Positions 18,001 to 25,920 of a DNA stretch of 35,853 nucleotides are shown in pieces (the first letter of the stretch is position 1; the number at the start of each line of letters is the position of its first letter). The position numbers and the translations under genes are program-made. Location of the stretch: contig NZ_CH672376.1 of NCBI RefSeq assembly GCF_000153105.1, positions 778,827-814,679 of the forward strand, written 5' to 3'. The stretch comes from Blastopirellula marina DSM 3645. Lineage in GTDB: Bacteria > Planctomycetota > Planctomycetia > Pirellulales > Pirellulaceae. Below the pieces are notes generated by a model. That model saw nothing but the letters and a program-made list of their open reading frames with translations. It was not told the DNA's origin and ran no database searches.

Positions 18001-18299
18001 TCCTATTCTCCAGGACTGCCTAAACTGCCAGCCCTAATACTACCCACTCAGAAGAAGGCAGGCAACTCTTTGTGAGGGTTTTTGTTATTCGATCAGCTGT
18101 GCTCAATAGTTGCCGCTAAGATGCGGCCATGATGCAATTCGATCGCTGGTCAATACGGTTTCCAAGATTCTCGATCGCAATTGAGAATAATTCTTTCGGA
18201 GAATGATAAAGAAAGTTGGATCTAAATGCATCATGCACTGCGAATGTGCTGGGACAACCGTTTTGGTAATTGCATGTTCGCTGTGCATCGCGGCGTACC
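18001..18299. other. Upstream region and flank of the first IS3 copy, no clear gene
   Basis: The 299 bases between the small protein gene and the IS3 end should carry the promoter for the minus-strand pair. Minus-strand frames run out of the IS into this DNA; one includes KELFSIAIENLGNRIDQRSN and might be the 3' end of an interrupted gene. I cannot assign it. Confidence 0.35.
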
Positions 18300-18328
18300 T
18301 GGCCTGCCCCAATTTTCTGTACCAAGCG

Positions 18329-19249
18329 TTATGAAAGATTGGTTTGGGAAACAGGTAACGATTCAATGGAGTCGCTGTGCTGCTGGAACGGAAGGAGCGC
18401 AGCGACTGAAGTGGAAGCAGCACAGCGGCGCGCGAACTCGGCCGGGGTCAGGTAGCCGAGCGAGCTGTGCGGGCGGTTGTGGTTGAAGTCCTCGCGCCAG
18501 GCCCGGGCCTTGATCCTTGCGTCCTCCAAGCTCAGCAGGTCAGTCTGGTGCAGGTATTCGTCGCGAAGGCGGCTGTTGAAGCTTACGCACAAGCCGTTTT
18601 GCCAGGGCGATCCTGGTTCGATGTAGAGTACTTCGACGCCGATCAGGTCCAGCCAGGTCTTGATCGCGCAGGAGATAAACTCTGGCCCGTTGTCGCAGCG
18701 AATCCGCTTCGGCACGCCATGCATCGCGAACAGCTCGGCGAGCGTATCGATCGCGTCTTCGCTGGTAATGCTGCGGCCAACCTTGATCGCCAGGCACTGC
18801 CGCGTGTACTCATCAACGATGTTCAAAAAGCGGATCGTCCTGCCATCGATCGTCGATGACTGAATGAAATCCCATGTCCACACGTCGTGCCTGAACCCGG
18901 CCGGTTGCACGTGGCAAGCGTTCGTCGAGACGCCTGTCGCCCGCTTTTTACGGCGTTTTTGCGGAACTTTCAGCCCGGCCGCTTTCCAAAGTCGGTACAT
19001 CTTTTTCATGTTCAAGGTCTCCCCCTCGCGCCGCAACAGTTGACAGATCTGACGATAACCCCAGCGCGGTCGCTGCCGTACAAGCTCTAAAATCCGCTTG
19101 GTCAGACGCACGTCTTCGTCCTTCGGCTTCCCCTCAAATCGTTGGCTCGATCGAGGCTGATCGAGCACGCGACAGGCCCGCCTTTCGGAGACTGAATACT
19201 TCTCCTGAAGCTGCTTGACCGCCGCGCGTCGCGACTGAGGGGTGGTCAG
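18329..19249 (-). CDS. IS3-family transposase OrfB (rve integrase core)
   Basis: The roughly 306-residue frame covers the catalytic part: an N-terminal helical segment (YSVSERRACRVLDQPRSSQR), an HTH_21-like region (RWGYRQICQLLRREGETLNM) and the rve DDE core. That core has WTWDFIQSS for the first Asp, RCDNGPEFISCAI for the second and a late Glu in NSRLRDEYLHQTDLL. The end NHNRPHSSLGYLTPAEF is typical of IS3 OrfB. No suitable ATG starts it. It overlaps the end of orfA in the -1 frame, so it is normally made as an OrfAB fusion by ribosomal frameshifting. In this copy orfB is intact, whereas orfA is split by the IS1182-type element, so transposition from its own promoter should fail. Confidence 0.8.
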   Translation of the reverse strand: MTTPQSRRAAVKQLQEKYSVSERRACRVLDQPRSSQRFEGKPKDEDVRLTKRILELVRQRPRWGYRQICQLLRREGETLNMKKMYRLWKAAGLKVPQKRRKKRATGVSTNACHVQPAGFRHDVWTWDFIQSSTIDGRTIRFLNIVDEYTRQCLAIKVGRSITSEDAIDTLAELFAMHGVPKRIRCDNGPEFISCAIKTWLDLIGVEVLYIEPGSPWQNGLCVSFNSRLRDEYLHQTDLLSLEDARIKARAWREDFNHNRPHSSLGYLTPAEFARRCAASTSVAALLPFQQHSDSIESLPVSQTNLS

Positions 19250-19517
19250 TTTCCCTTGGCGATCTCCTTCAGCATCGAGATATCCAAGGCCTGATCGGCG
19301 ACGATCTTTTTCAGTCGATTGTTCTCTTCTTCGAGCGACTTGAGACGCTTCGCCTCTTCGCTCTTCATCCCGCCATACTGCGATCGCCAGCGGCTCAAAG
19401 TGGCCTCGCTGACTTCCAGCGCCTGCAGCACTTCTCCGACGCTCTTGCCAGCCGCCACCATGGCGTCCGCGTTCCGCAACTTCTTGATGATCTGTTCGGC
19501 CGAATGCCGTCGGAGCT
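19246..19517 (-). pseudogene. IS3-family OrfA, 3' part, start removed by insertion
   Basis: This is the C-terminal 90 residues or so of a 93-residue OrfA: an HTH region (SVGEVLQALEVSEATLSRWR) and a leucine-zipper-like segment (SLEEENNRLKKIVADQAL), both identical to copy 2. The first few codons are cut off at 19517 by the IS1182-type element. A start fragment lies beyond that element at 21373-21401, but its codons do not match this copy exactly. Confidence 0.8.
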
Positions 19518-21372
19518 ATTGTCAAATGTCGACGGGGCGGCAAAAAGTCGACAGTCGGCGTTGTGGGAATTGTCGTTCGCGATAGATTTAGAGCATGCTT
19601 ACCTTCGGCGATCATCAGAACGGGGATCTTTTCGATCCGTGGGAACACCTGGGGCCCAAACGACTAAAATTACTGGAACGAAGTTGGGCTGGTGTTTTTC
19701 GAGAATTCCTTCTGAAGCAACTACCGGTTGGCAAGCTGGCCGAAGCGTTCCGGAAGGATTTGGGACGCCCGACGAAGGACCTGTACGTTGCCTTGGGAGC
19801 TCTGATTCTTCAGCAACTCCATGATTTCACGGATCGACAAACGACGGAAGCGGTCGCGCTGAACATGACTTGGCACTATGCATTGGATATCAGGCGGGAT
19901 GCTGATGCGTACCTGTGCGAACGGACGATTCGTAACTATCGCCAAAAAGTGTTGGCCGCGGGGCTGGATCAGGTTTTGTTCCAGACGCTGACCGATAGGC
20001 TCATCGAAGAAATGGGTGTCGATACGGGGAAGCAACGTCTCGACTCGACGGCGGTAAAATCTGCGATTCGCGGACTGACTAGGCTAGGAATTCTGGTCGA
20101 GGCGACCAGCAAGTTTCTACGTGAACTAAAACGAAAGCATGCGGCACTTTATGCGGATGTTGCTCCGGATACCATTCGCAAATACGTCGAGCGTTCGGGC
20201 GATGGCTGTTTCGGTGATACCCGCCCGAGCGAATCGAAAAAGCGCTTGCCAGAAGCTGCCCAAGATGTTTTTGAACTGATCCAACAATTCCGCGCAGCCG
20301 AATGTTCGACGCTCGAAAGTTATCAGTTGCTCCGCCGAGTTTTCGATGAGCAGTGCGAAGTAGATGAAAACTCAGCGACTCCTGTATCCGTGAGGCCGCC
20401 TCACACGACTGCATGTGCCCATGTGATCAATCCTGCCGATCCTGACGCACGCTACAACAAGCATCGTGGACCAGGATATCTCGTTCAGATCATGGAAACG
20501 TACGAGGAAAGCCACCCTGACGAACAAGAACAAGCTGATCCTCCGAAACCAGACTTGATAACGTACGTGGCAGTCAATCCTATGACGATGCACGACAAAG
20601 ATGCCTTGACGCCTGCGATGGACTGCACCGAACAACGTGGTGTGAAACCCAAAGAACTTCTGGCAGACTCGCACTATGGATCGACGGAGTGCCTTGAAAA
20701 AGGGCGTGCTCGCGATGTCGAAATCGTCTCCCCGGCGCAAACTCCCAAAGGAAAATTGCAAGGCAAATTGACGCTAGAAGACTTTGAACTCGCTGAAGAC
20801 GGACGCATTACTCGCTGCCCCCATGGCCAAGAGCCGAAAGAGACAAGCGTGGCCGGCATTCGTCTCCAAGTTGTTTTTACACTCGAATCTTGTGCGACTT
20901 GTCCTCATCGGGAGCGATGCCCCGCTTCTTCGGTGGGACGTAGTTCGGCGCGTTACCAATACACCCATGATCGTGTTCATTTATGGAGGCGTCGCCAAAA
21001 GGAACGGGGCAAGGAGTTCCGAGATCGCTATCGGTGGCGGGCTGGTGTCGAGGCTACGATGTCGCGGTTTAAATATCAGATGGGAATGGCTTCGCTACGA
21101 GTTCGAGGCATGACGAAAATCACCTACACGGCAACACTCCGCGCTCTCGGACTAAATATCCAGCGCGTCGCCGCCTATCGCCTGAAAACCGGGTAAGAAC
21201 GGCAAGCTACACCGACACGTCCAGAATGAAAGGTCTTGCGTCCCCTCCTGCAAACTTGAGCGTTCCTGTGATGGACGTAAAAATGTAATTCAATCCAGGC
21301 GAAAATCATGAATCAGTAGCTAAACCCACGCCACGCGTCTCACTTTTTGCCGCTCCGTCGACATTTGACAAT
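19518..21372 (+). mobile_element. Complete IS1182-family insertion sequence
   Basis: The ends are inverted repeats of about 31 bp with one mismatch, beginning ATTGTCAAATGTCGACGG at 19518 and matched by the complement ending at 21372. AGCT lies directly on both sides (19514-19517 and 21373-21376), a 4-bp apparent target duplication. The element contains one intact transposase gene and sits inside orfA of IS3 copy 1. The bases just outside AGCT do not rejoin into a clean IS3 sequence. Confidence 0.87.
19595..21196 (+). CDS. IS1182-family transposase
   Basis: The 533-residue protein looks full length for IS1182. QRLDSTAVKSAIRGL near residue 147 holds the first catalytic Asp and ELLADSHYGSTECLE the second. 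A Cys cluster (ESCATCPHRERCP) precedes the end, as in many family members. RYRWRAGVEATMSRFKYQMG contains the final Glu. The N-terminal DUF772-like region (LYVALGALILQQLHDFTDRQT) is also typical. The frame has no interruption and the terminal repeats are good, so this is the best candidate for an active element in the cluster. No strong Shine-Dalgarno precedes the ATG. Confidence 0.88.
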   Translation: MLTFGDHQNGDLFDPWEHLGPKRLKLLERSWAGVFREFLLKQLPVGKLAEAFRKDLGRPTKDLYVALGALILQQLHDFTDRQTTEAVALNMTWHYALDIRRDADAYLCERTIRNYRQKVLAAGLDQVLFQTLTDRLIEEMGVDTGKQRLDSTAVKSAIRGLTRLGILVEATSKFLRELKRKHAALYADVAPDTIRKYVERSGDGCFGDTRPSESKKRLPEAAQDVFELIQQFRAAECSTLESYQLLRRVFDEQCEVDENSATPVSVRPPHTTACAHVINPADPDARYNKHRGPGYLVQIMETYEESHPDEQEQADPPKPDLITYVAVNPMTMHDKDALTPAMDCTEQRGVKPKELLADSHYGSTECLEKGRARDVEIVSPAQTPKGKLQGKLTLEDFELAEDGRITRCPHGQEPKETSVAGIRLQVVFTLESCATCPHRERCPASSVGRSSARYQYTHDRVHLWRRRQKERGKEFRDRYRWRAGVEATMSRFKYQMGMASLRVRGMTKITYTATLRALGLNIQRVAAYRLKTG

Positions 21373-21470
21373 AGCTCATGCCGTCGTCGCTTCTTGCTCA
21401 TGAAAAATCCTTCGCCGAAATTGGCTCTAGACTTTCATAACATCTGGATCAGGATTTGGGGAGCATTCCA
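21373..21470 (-). mobile_element. Orphan 5' end of an IS3-family element
   Basis: From the outer end at 21470 to the orfA ATG at 21401 the sequence matches copy 2. The first codons then read MSKKRRRHEL instead of MSKKLRRHSA before running into the IS1182 end. It looks like the start of a related but different IS3 copy joined here, or a locally scrambled target. Confidence 0.6.
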
Positions 21471-21503
21471 CTGTTTCAAGCCACGCTCCCCCGCAGGGAG
21501 CGG

Positions 21504-22330
21504 TTAAGCGTTAACTGTAGCGTACCCGCAGTGACTGAAATAGTTAAGGCACTCACTTGGAGTGAAGTTGCCGAGGACGCGGCCGCACAGATCCCAGAGC
21601 TTGTCGACCGTTCGTTCGGCTCCAACACGCAGCAGTTTTTTGAGCTTTGAGAAGGCCAGTTCGATTGGGTTCAGGTCCGGCGAATACGGGGGAGAGAAAA
21701 CGCAGTTCTGCGCCAGTCTTTTCAATGGCTTCACGGACGCCCCTGACTTTGTGACTCGACAGGTTGTCGAGAATGAATACATCCCCGGCGGAAAGCGTGG
21801 GGGCCAAGTGCTGCTTGATCCAAGCCAAAGAAATCGAGCCGTTGATCGGGCCATCCACGTTAAGGGGCGCCCGAAAACCATCGGCACGCAGCGTTCCTAG
21901 AAAGGTGGTCGTCTCCCAGCGACCGGCAGGAACATGCTCGATCAGCCGCGTTCCTTGCTCTGAGCGGCCGTAGGTGCGCGTCATGTTGGTCTTGGCCCAA
22001 GTCTCATCAATGAAGTCCGCTCGCTGCGGATCGATCTGCGACTGATCCCGTTTCCATTGGGCCCGCTTCTCCATCACATCTTGTCGTTGCTGCTCAGCGG
22101 CGATTAACGTCTTTTTTTTCGAGTCATTTTAAGAACGCGGCAGCCTTGGCAAACGGTCCAAAGCGATACTTCAACACCCAGTTCCGACTTCAAATCGGCT
22201 TGAATTTCTTGTAAATCGATGTCCGGCCGTGCGTCGATCTTCTTCGCCAGCCAATCGCCCCAGTCATCCCATGAACGCTTGCGTATCCGCGTCGTCTTGG
22301 CTGCTACCTTCCCCGACTCACGCCACTGTC
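21504..22330 (-). pseudogene. IS630-family transposase, frameshifted
   Basis: Read on the minus strand, three frames together make an IS630 transposase. The first piece (about 22330-22125) gives WDDWGDWLAKKIDARPDIDL and ends after MTRKKRR. A -1 step in an A8 tract at 22122-22129 continues into AAEQQRQDVMEKRAQW, ADFIDETWAKTNMTRT (first catalytic Asp) and [11 protein letters not shown] (second). A further shift near 21690 is needed to reach [19 protein letters not shown] with the final Glu. The A8 shift may be programmed, as in some IS630 elements; the later one looks like decay. The N-terminal HTH is largely missing. Terminal repeats were not identified. Confidence 0.75.
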
Positions 22331-22818
22331 CGAAAGTTGTGGGCTATCGCAATCATCCACCGCTCCCCAAAGTGGAATCTAAGTTAGTCGTGGACACGAC
22401 CAGGTCGTATTCCACTTTGAAAGTGAATTCCGCAACCTGCTACAGCTCAAGCCGTTACGCCAATCACTTCCGTTATGATTGCGGCGTTCAAATCTAATTT
22501 TGACGGCTTGAAGCAGGTTTTCGATCCTTTCCAAGACGGAATGCAAAGAATCCGATCTCCGGTAATTGGGGCATCACGTGAGGGATTAGAGCCCGGTTCA
22601 ACGCTTGATTCGAGCTAGGCGACTAGGGGAACGCCGCCGCGACCGAGAGGAGCGGGCAAATCACGCAAAGTTGAGAGTTTTTTTTGTCGCGCGGCAAAGA
22701 AACTCCATAGCGAGACTGAAGTTCGAAAGGGGTCAACTCGACGGACGGCGAAAATGAAGACACAAGTCGCGCCGACTAAGCCTGCAATTCGGCGACTTTG
22801 CAACTCGCGTAGTGACCG
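22331..22818. other. Gene-free stretch between IS630 remnant and truncated kdsB
   Basis: About 490 bases without a credible gene. It contains the inverted-repeat structure at 22368-22419 and an oligo-T run near 22680. A frame reading ERWMIAIAHNF at about 22366-22334 could be older IS630 N-terminal sequence. Otherwise I see nothing assignable. Confidence 0.4.
22368..22419. repeat. Inverted repeat with nested palindrome (possible cruciform)
   Basis: CAAAGTGGAAT at 22368-22378 is the exact complement of ATTCCACTTTG at 22409-22419. The 30-base centre contains a second dyad, GTCGTGGACACGAC, and the overlapping CGACCAGGTCG. It could be a cruciform, a tiny non-coding mobile element or a leftover IS end. 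Confidence 0.6.
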
Positions 22819-23485
22819 CTAAGTCGCTCTTCTTATAGCCTGGTGTCGCTCATAGTCTTCGAGCGTGTCAATTCCTTTGACGTGCTCATCTACAATACCA
22901 ACACAAATGTGGGCTCCCAGTTCTAGCGCGCGGAGCTGTTCCAGCATTTCGGCCTTCTCCAAGTGTGTAGCAGGCGATTGGGTCAGTCGGCGTAAAAAGG
23001 CATGTCGAAAACCGTACACACCGATGTGCAAAAAAGCTTGCGGTCGCGCGCATTGAGAAGCGTTTGTCCGCCAATAGGGAATTGGACTGCGACTGAAGTA
23101 GATCGCTCGTCGCGTCAATTCAGAGAAAACAACTTTGACGCAGGATGGATCGAGGATTTGCTCCTCCGCCCGTATCGGTATAGCAAGTGTTCCCATGTCT
23201 GCTTCAGGGCTGCTATTGATTGCGGCAATTAGTGTCTCAATTTCGCTCGGCCGAATCCCGACCTCGTCTCCCTGAACATTGAGAATTAGGTCGTCCTCAC
23301 TACAAATGCCAGATGCGACTTCTGCAATGCGATCCGTTCCACATTTATGCTCGCCCGTTAATACAACCATGGCGCCAAAACTAGCGGCGACCGTGCGAAC
23401 CTTTTCGCTATTGGTTGCAATCACAACTTGGTCTACAGACTGCGATTGGCATACTGCCTCCCACGTATGCTGAAGTAACGGCTTC
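22819..23485 (-). pseudogene. kdsB: CMP-KDO synthetase (KdsB), 5' end removed by IS3
   Basis: About 221 of the usual 245-250 residues remain. Family motifs are clear: VVIATNSEKV, GTDRIAEVA, ILNVQGDE, AIYFSRSPIPYWR and FLHIGVYGFR, ending in EMLEQLRALELG. KdsB activates KDO with CTP for lipopolysaccharide inner-core synthesis in the cytoplasm. The first 25 or so residues, including the nucleotide-binding RxxSxRLPGKP-type motif, are missing: the frame enters the IS3 copy at 23486 just before KPLLQHTW. On the other side of that IS lies IS256 DNA, not the missing start. An in-frame chimera initiated inside the IS is possible but would lack the CTP site. Another kdsB copy would be expected elsewhere if KDO is made. 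Confidence 0.85.
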
Positions 23486-23554
23486 TGGAATGCTCCCCAA
23501 ATCCTGATCCAGATGTTATGAAAGTCTAGAGCCAATTTCGGCGAAGGATTTTTC

Positions 23555-23836
23555 ATGAGCAAGAAGCTCCGACGGCATTCGGCCGAACAGATCATCAAGA
23601 AGTTGCGGAACGCGGACGCCATGGTGGCGGCTGGCAAGAGCGTCGGAGAAGTGCTGCAGGCGCTGGAAGTCAGCGAGGCCACTTTGAGCCGCTGGCGATC
23701 GCAGTATGGCGGGATGAAGAGCGAAGAGGCGAAGCGTCTCAAGTCGCTCGAAGAAGAGAACAATCGACTGAAAAAGATCGTCGCCGATCAGGCCTTGGAT
23801 ATCTCGATGCTGAAGGAGATCGCCAAGGGAAACTGA
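23555..23836 (+). CDS. IS3-family transposase OrfA
   Basis: The 93-residue protein is intact. Residues 1-60 form an HTH of the HTH_Tnp_1 type (AEQIIKKLRNADAMVAAG, then VSEATLSRWRSQYGG). Residues 65-90 form a leucine-zipper-like helix (LKSLEEENNRLKKIVADQAL) used for multimerisation in this family. OrfA binds the IS ends and, when fused to OrfB by -1 frameshifting, gives the active transposase. An A5G tract (CTGAAAAAG) near the end of orfA and the overlap with the orfB frame are candidate frameshift sites. It starts 69 bases inside the element. Confidence 0.85.
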   Translation: MSKKLRRHSAEQIIKKLRNADAMVAAGKSVGEVLQALEVSEATLSRWRSQYGGMKSEEAKRLKSLEEENNRLKKIVADQALDISMLKEIAKGN

Positions 23837-24752
23837 CCACCCCTCAGTCGCGACGCGCGGCGGTCAAGCAGCTTCAGGAGAAGTATTCAGTCTCCGAAAG
23901 GCGGGCCTGTCGCGTGCTCGATCAGCCTCGATCGAGCCAACGATTTGAGGGGAAGCCGAAGACGAAGACGTGCGTCTGACCAAGCGGATTTTAGAGCTTG
24001 TACGGCAGCGACCGCGCTGGGGTTATCGTCAGATCTGTCAACTGTTGCGGCGCGAGGGGGAGACCTTGAACATGAAAAAGATGTACCGACTTTGGAAAGC
24101 GGCCGGGCTGAAAGTTCCGCAAAAACGCCGTAAAAAGCGGGCGACAGGCGTCTCGACGAACGCTTGCCACGTGCAACCGGCCGGGTTCAGGCACGACGTG
24201 TGGACATGGGATTTCATTCAGTCATCGACGATCGATGGCAGGACGATCCGCTTTTTGAACATCGTTGATGAGTACACGCGGCAGTGCCTGGCGATCAAGG
24301 TTGGCCGCAGCATTACCAGCGAAGACGCGATCGATACGCTCGCCGAGCTGTTCGCGATGCATGGCGTGCCGAAGCGGATTCGCTGCGACAACGGGCCAGA
24401 GTTTATCTCCTGCGCGATCAAGACCTGGCTGGACCTGATCGGCGTCGAAGTACTCTACATCGAACCAGGATCGCCCTGGCAAAACGGCTTGTGCGTAAGC
24501 TTCAACAGCCGCCTTCGCGACGAATACCTGCACCAGACTGACCTGCTGAGCTTGGAGGACGCAAGGATCAAGGCCCGGGCCTGGCGCGAGGACTTCAACC
24601 ACAACCGCCCGCACAGCTCGCTCGGCTACCTGACCCCGGCCGAGTTCGCGCGCCGCTGTGCTGCTTCCACTTCAGTCGCTGCGCTCCTTCCGTTCCAGCA
24701 GCACAGCGACTCCATTGAATCGTTACCTGTTTCCCAAACCAATCTTTCATAA
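23833..24752 (+). pseudogene. IS3-family transposase OrfB with 1-bp deletion
   Basis: Copy 1 reads GAAGCCGAAGGACGAAGACG here, while this copy reads GAAGCCGAAGACGAAGACG, one G short at about 23960. The frame therefore breaks between RSSQRFEGKPK and DVRLTKRIL. From about 23970 to 24752 the remaining 260 residues are the same as copy 1, including all catalytic DDE motifs. Without the first part no OrfAB fusion can be made, so this copy should depend on transposase supplied elsewhere. Confidence 0.85.
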
Positions 24753-24781
24753 CGCTTGGTACAGAAAATTGGGGCAGGCCA

Positions 24782-25056
24782 ATGCTGGAGCGGATCATGA
24801 AAGAGATCCGGCGGCGAACCCGCGTCGTGGGAGCGTTCCCGGATGGTCAAAGCGCTCTGATGCTGGTCGCGCCCGGCTACGCCACATCGCCGGCACGCAC
24901 TGGGGCACAAGGCGTTACCTCGACATGGACCGCCTCCGCGAACCGGAGGAGCGAGAAGACGGCAAAGTTTAAAAAATTGTTTTTGCAGCGCGCAGCAAAA
25001 ACAATTTTCCAGAGCCAGGCTGAAAATCAAAAGAGCGCAACTTGACGGACGCTACC
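24782..25056 (+). pseudogene. IS256-family transposase, C-terminal remnant
   Basis: Immediately after the IS3 end the sequence encodes MLERIMKEIRRRTRVVGAFP and GQSALMLVA, the hallmark C-terminal region of IS256 transposases. After about 24871 the homologous frame shifts by one and continues as YLDMDRLREPEEREDGKV to 24972. GACGGACGCTACC ending at 25056 resembles the terminal repeat of IS256-type elements, so the remnant probably extends to there. Everything upstream is missing. The family call is firm; the right boundary is inferred. Confidence 0.75.
24973..25008 (-). terminator. Strong hairpin, probable terminator of the minus-strand operon
   Basis: AAAATTGTTTTTGC at 24973-24986 and GCAAAAACAATTTT at 24995-25008 form a perfect 14-bp stem with an 8-base loop. 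Read on the minus strand it is followed by a T run. It lies about 130 bases after the stop of the pyruvyl transferase gene and may end that operon. It also sits in the tail of the IS256 remnant and could work in both directions. Confidence 0.6.
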
Positions 25057-25137
25057 AAACGATCCCCGCATTTGACGAGCAAGCTGCGGGAATCAGCGTA
25101 TACGCACTGGGCAGCGTCAAGGTCATCCGTCACTCGG

Positions 25138-25920
25138 CTAATAGGCAATATCGTGCGGGAACGCTGCCACCATCTGGTCCATACTTGGCGGAAGTAAATA
25201 GCAGCCCTCGTCCACCCACCAATCCCGGCACTGATGCAAAGAATGAAAAAACTTGGGCTGTCCGGGATGTCGCCCCTCCCGATGAACCAGCGTGGACCAG
25301 ACGTCCCGCCACTTCGCCGTAAGATTCGCTTTCTCCTGCCGATTCAGAAATAATCCGAACGGCACCCCATAAGCGATGCAGGTAATCGCAACATGTAGAC
25401 TCGACGTATAAACGAACTTGGCATAAACCAGCCGCTCGATCTTCGCCGTGAGCAAATCGCCGTTAATGATCTCTAAATTGAACGAATCAGCGACATATCC
25501 GAACCGACGAGCGTGCCAGTGCGGAGCATGTAGCAAATAATCCTGAGACTCATGGACCACCGGATGAATCATAGGAAGCAAAAATCCCGGATCACCCACA
25601 GGTAAAAACGAATCTGCCCCAAGAGTATCACGAGTTTGATAACCACGGACTCCCCGAATGTCTGCGTCGATACCAGCGATGTCACCGCGAGCATGACCCT
25701 GCCCCCAGACAACGACCTTCTCATGGCCACGTTTCGCAGTATTAACGTAATCCCGGTAAAGTTCGGAACCAATCGAAAGCAGCACAGGCTTGTCTGCTGG
25801 GCCATGATGAGAAGGTACGTATTCATAGCCAAAATAACCCACGATCAACGGTATTAAGGCTTCGCCAAAATTGAGCGATTCACAATCTGACCTCCAGTGA
25901 TAACAGGCAATCTTCTTCAT
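25138..25920 (-). CDS. Polysaccharide pyruvyl transferase family protein
   Basis: The 260-residue protein starts KKIACYHWRSD. It has family features in order: NFGEALIPLIVGYFGYEYVP, LLSIGSELY, KVVVWGQGH, IRGVRGYQTRDTLG, VGDPGFLLP and, near the C-terminus, YAKFVYTSSLHVAITCIAYG. This matches CsaB/WcaK-type PS_pyruv_trans proteins, which add ketal pyruvate or act on related acceptors in cell-surface glycan synthesis. The ATG at 25920 overlaps the stop of the upstream gene as ATGA, so translation is probably coupled; an upstream in-frame start at 26013 is rejected for that reason. It is the last gene of a five-gene unit and is followed by a hairpin. The exact acceptor is unknown. Confidence 0.82.
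   Translation of the reverse strand: MKKIACYHWRSDCESLNFGEALIPLIVGYFGYEYVPSHHGPADKPVLLSIGSELYRDYVNTAKRGHEKVVVWGQGHARGDIAGIDADIRGVRGYQTRDTLGADSFLPVGDPGFLLPMIHPVVHESQDYLLHAPHWHARRFGYVADSFNLEIINGDLLTAKIERLVYAKFVYTSSLHVAITCIAYGVPFGLFLNRQEKANLTAKWRDVWSTLVHREGRHPGQPKFFHSLHQCRDWWVDEGCYLLPPSMDQMVAAFPHDIAY

Larger units (their letters stand above)
18300..21470 (-). mobile_element. IS3-family element, copy 1, interrupted by an IS1182-family element
   Basis: The orfB-side end at 18300 reads TGGCCTGCCCCAATTTTCTG. The orfA-side end at 21470 reads, on the minus strand, TGGAATGCTCCCCAAATCCT. These are imperfect partners starting with TG, as usual for IS3. The sequence is nearly identical to copy 2 at 23486-24781 but in the opposite orientation. 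It is split at 19518-21372 by an IS1182-type element. The outer flanks (GTACC and CTGTT) show no 3-4-bp duplication, so the two ends may not derive from one insertion. Confidence 0.8.
23486..24781 (+). mobile_element. IS3-family element, copy 2
   Basis: The 1296-bp element has ends TGGAATGCTCCCC at 23486 and GGGGCAGGCCA at 24781. Both ends are shared with copy 1, where identity stops at the same bases. The flanks (GGCTTC on the left, ATGCTG on the right) show no target duplication: kdsB is on one side and an IS256 fragment on the other. The element therefore probably sits at a recombination or deletion junction. Its orientation is opposite to copy 1, about 2 kb away end to end. Confidence 0.87.

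Noticed and set aside
18103-18423. Minus-strand frame running out of IS3 copy 1
   Set aside because: Its start lies inside the IS and the host part shows no recognisable domain; at most the tail of an interrupted gene.
18329-19648. A single 439-residue IS3 protein starting at 19648
   Set aside because: The first third is the wrong frame over orfA and over the IS1182 element; only the part from about 19249 is OrfB.
22615-22803. Small minus-strand frame downstream of kdsB
   Set aside because: It begins with TTG, has no ribosome site and reads as non-coding.
22819-23763. A 314-residue protein combining IS sequence and KdsB
   Set aside because: The first third is antisense to IS3 orfA; only the KdsB portion to 23485 is meaningful.
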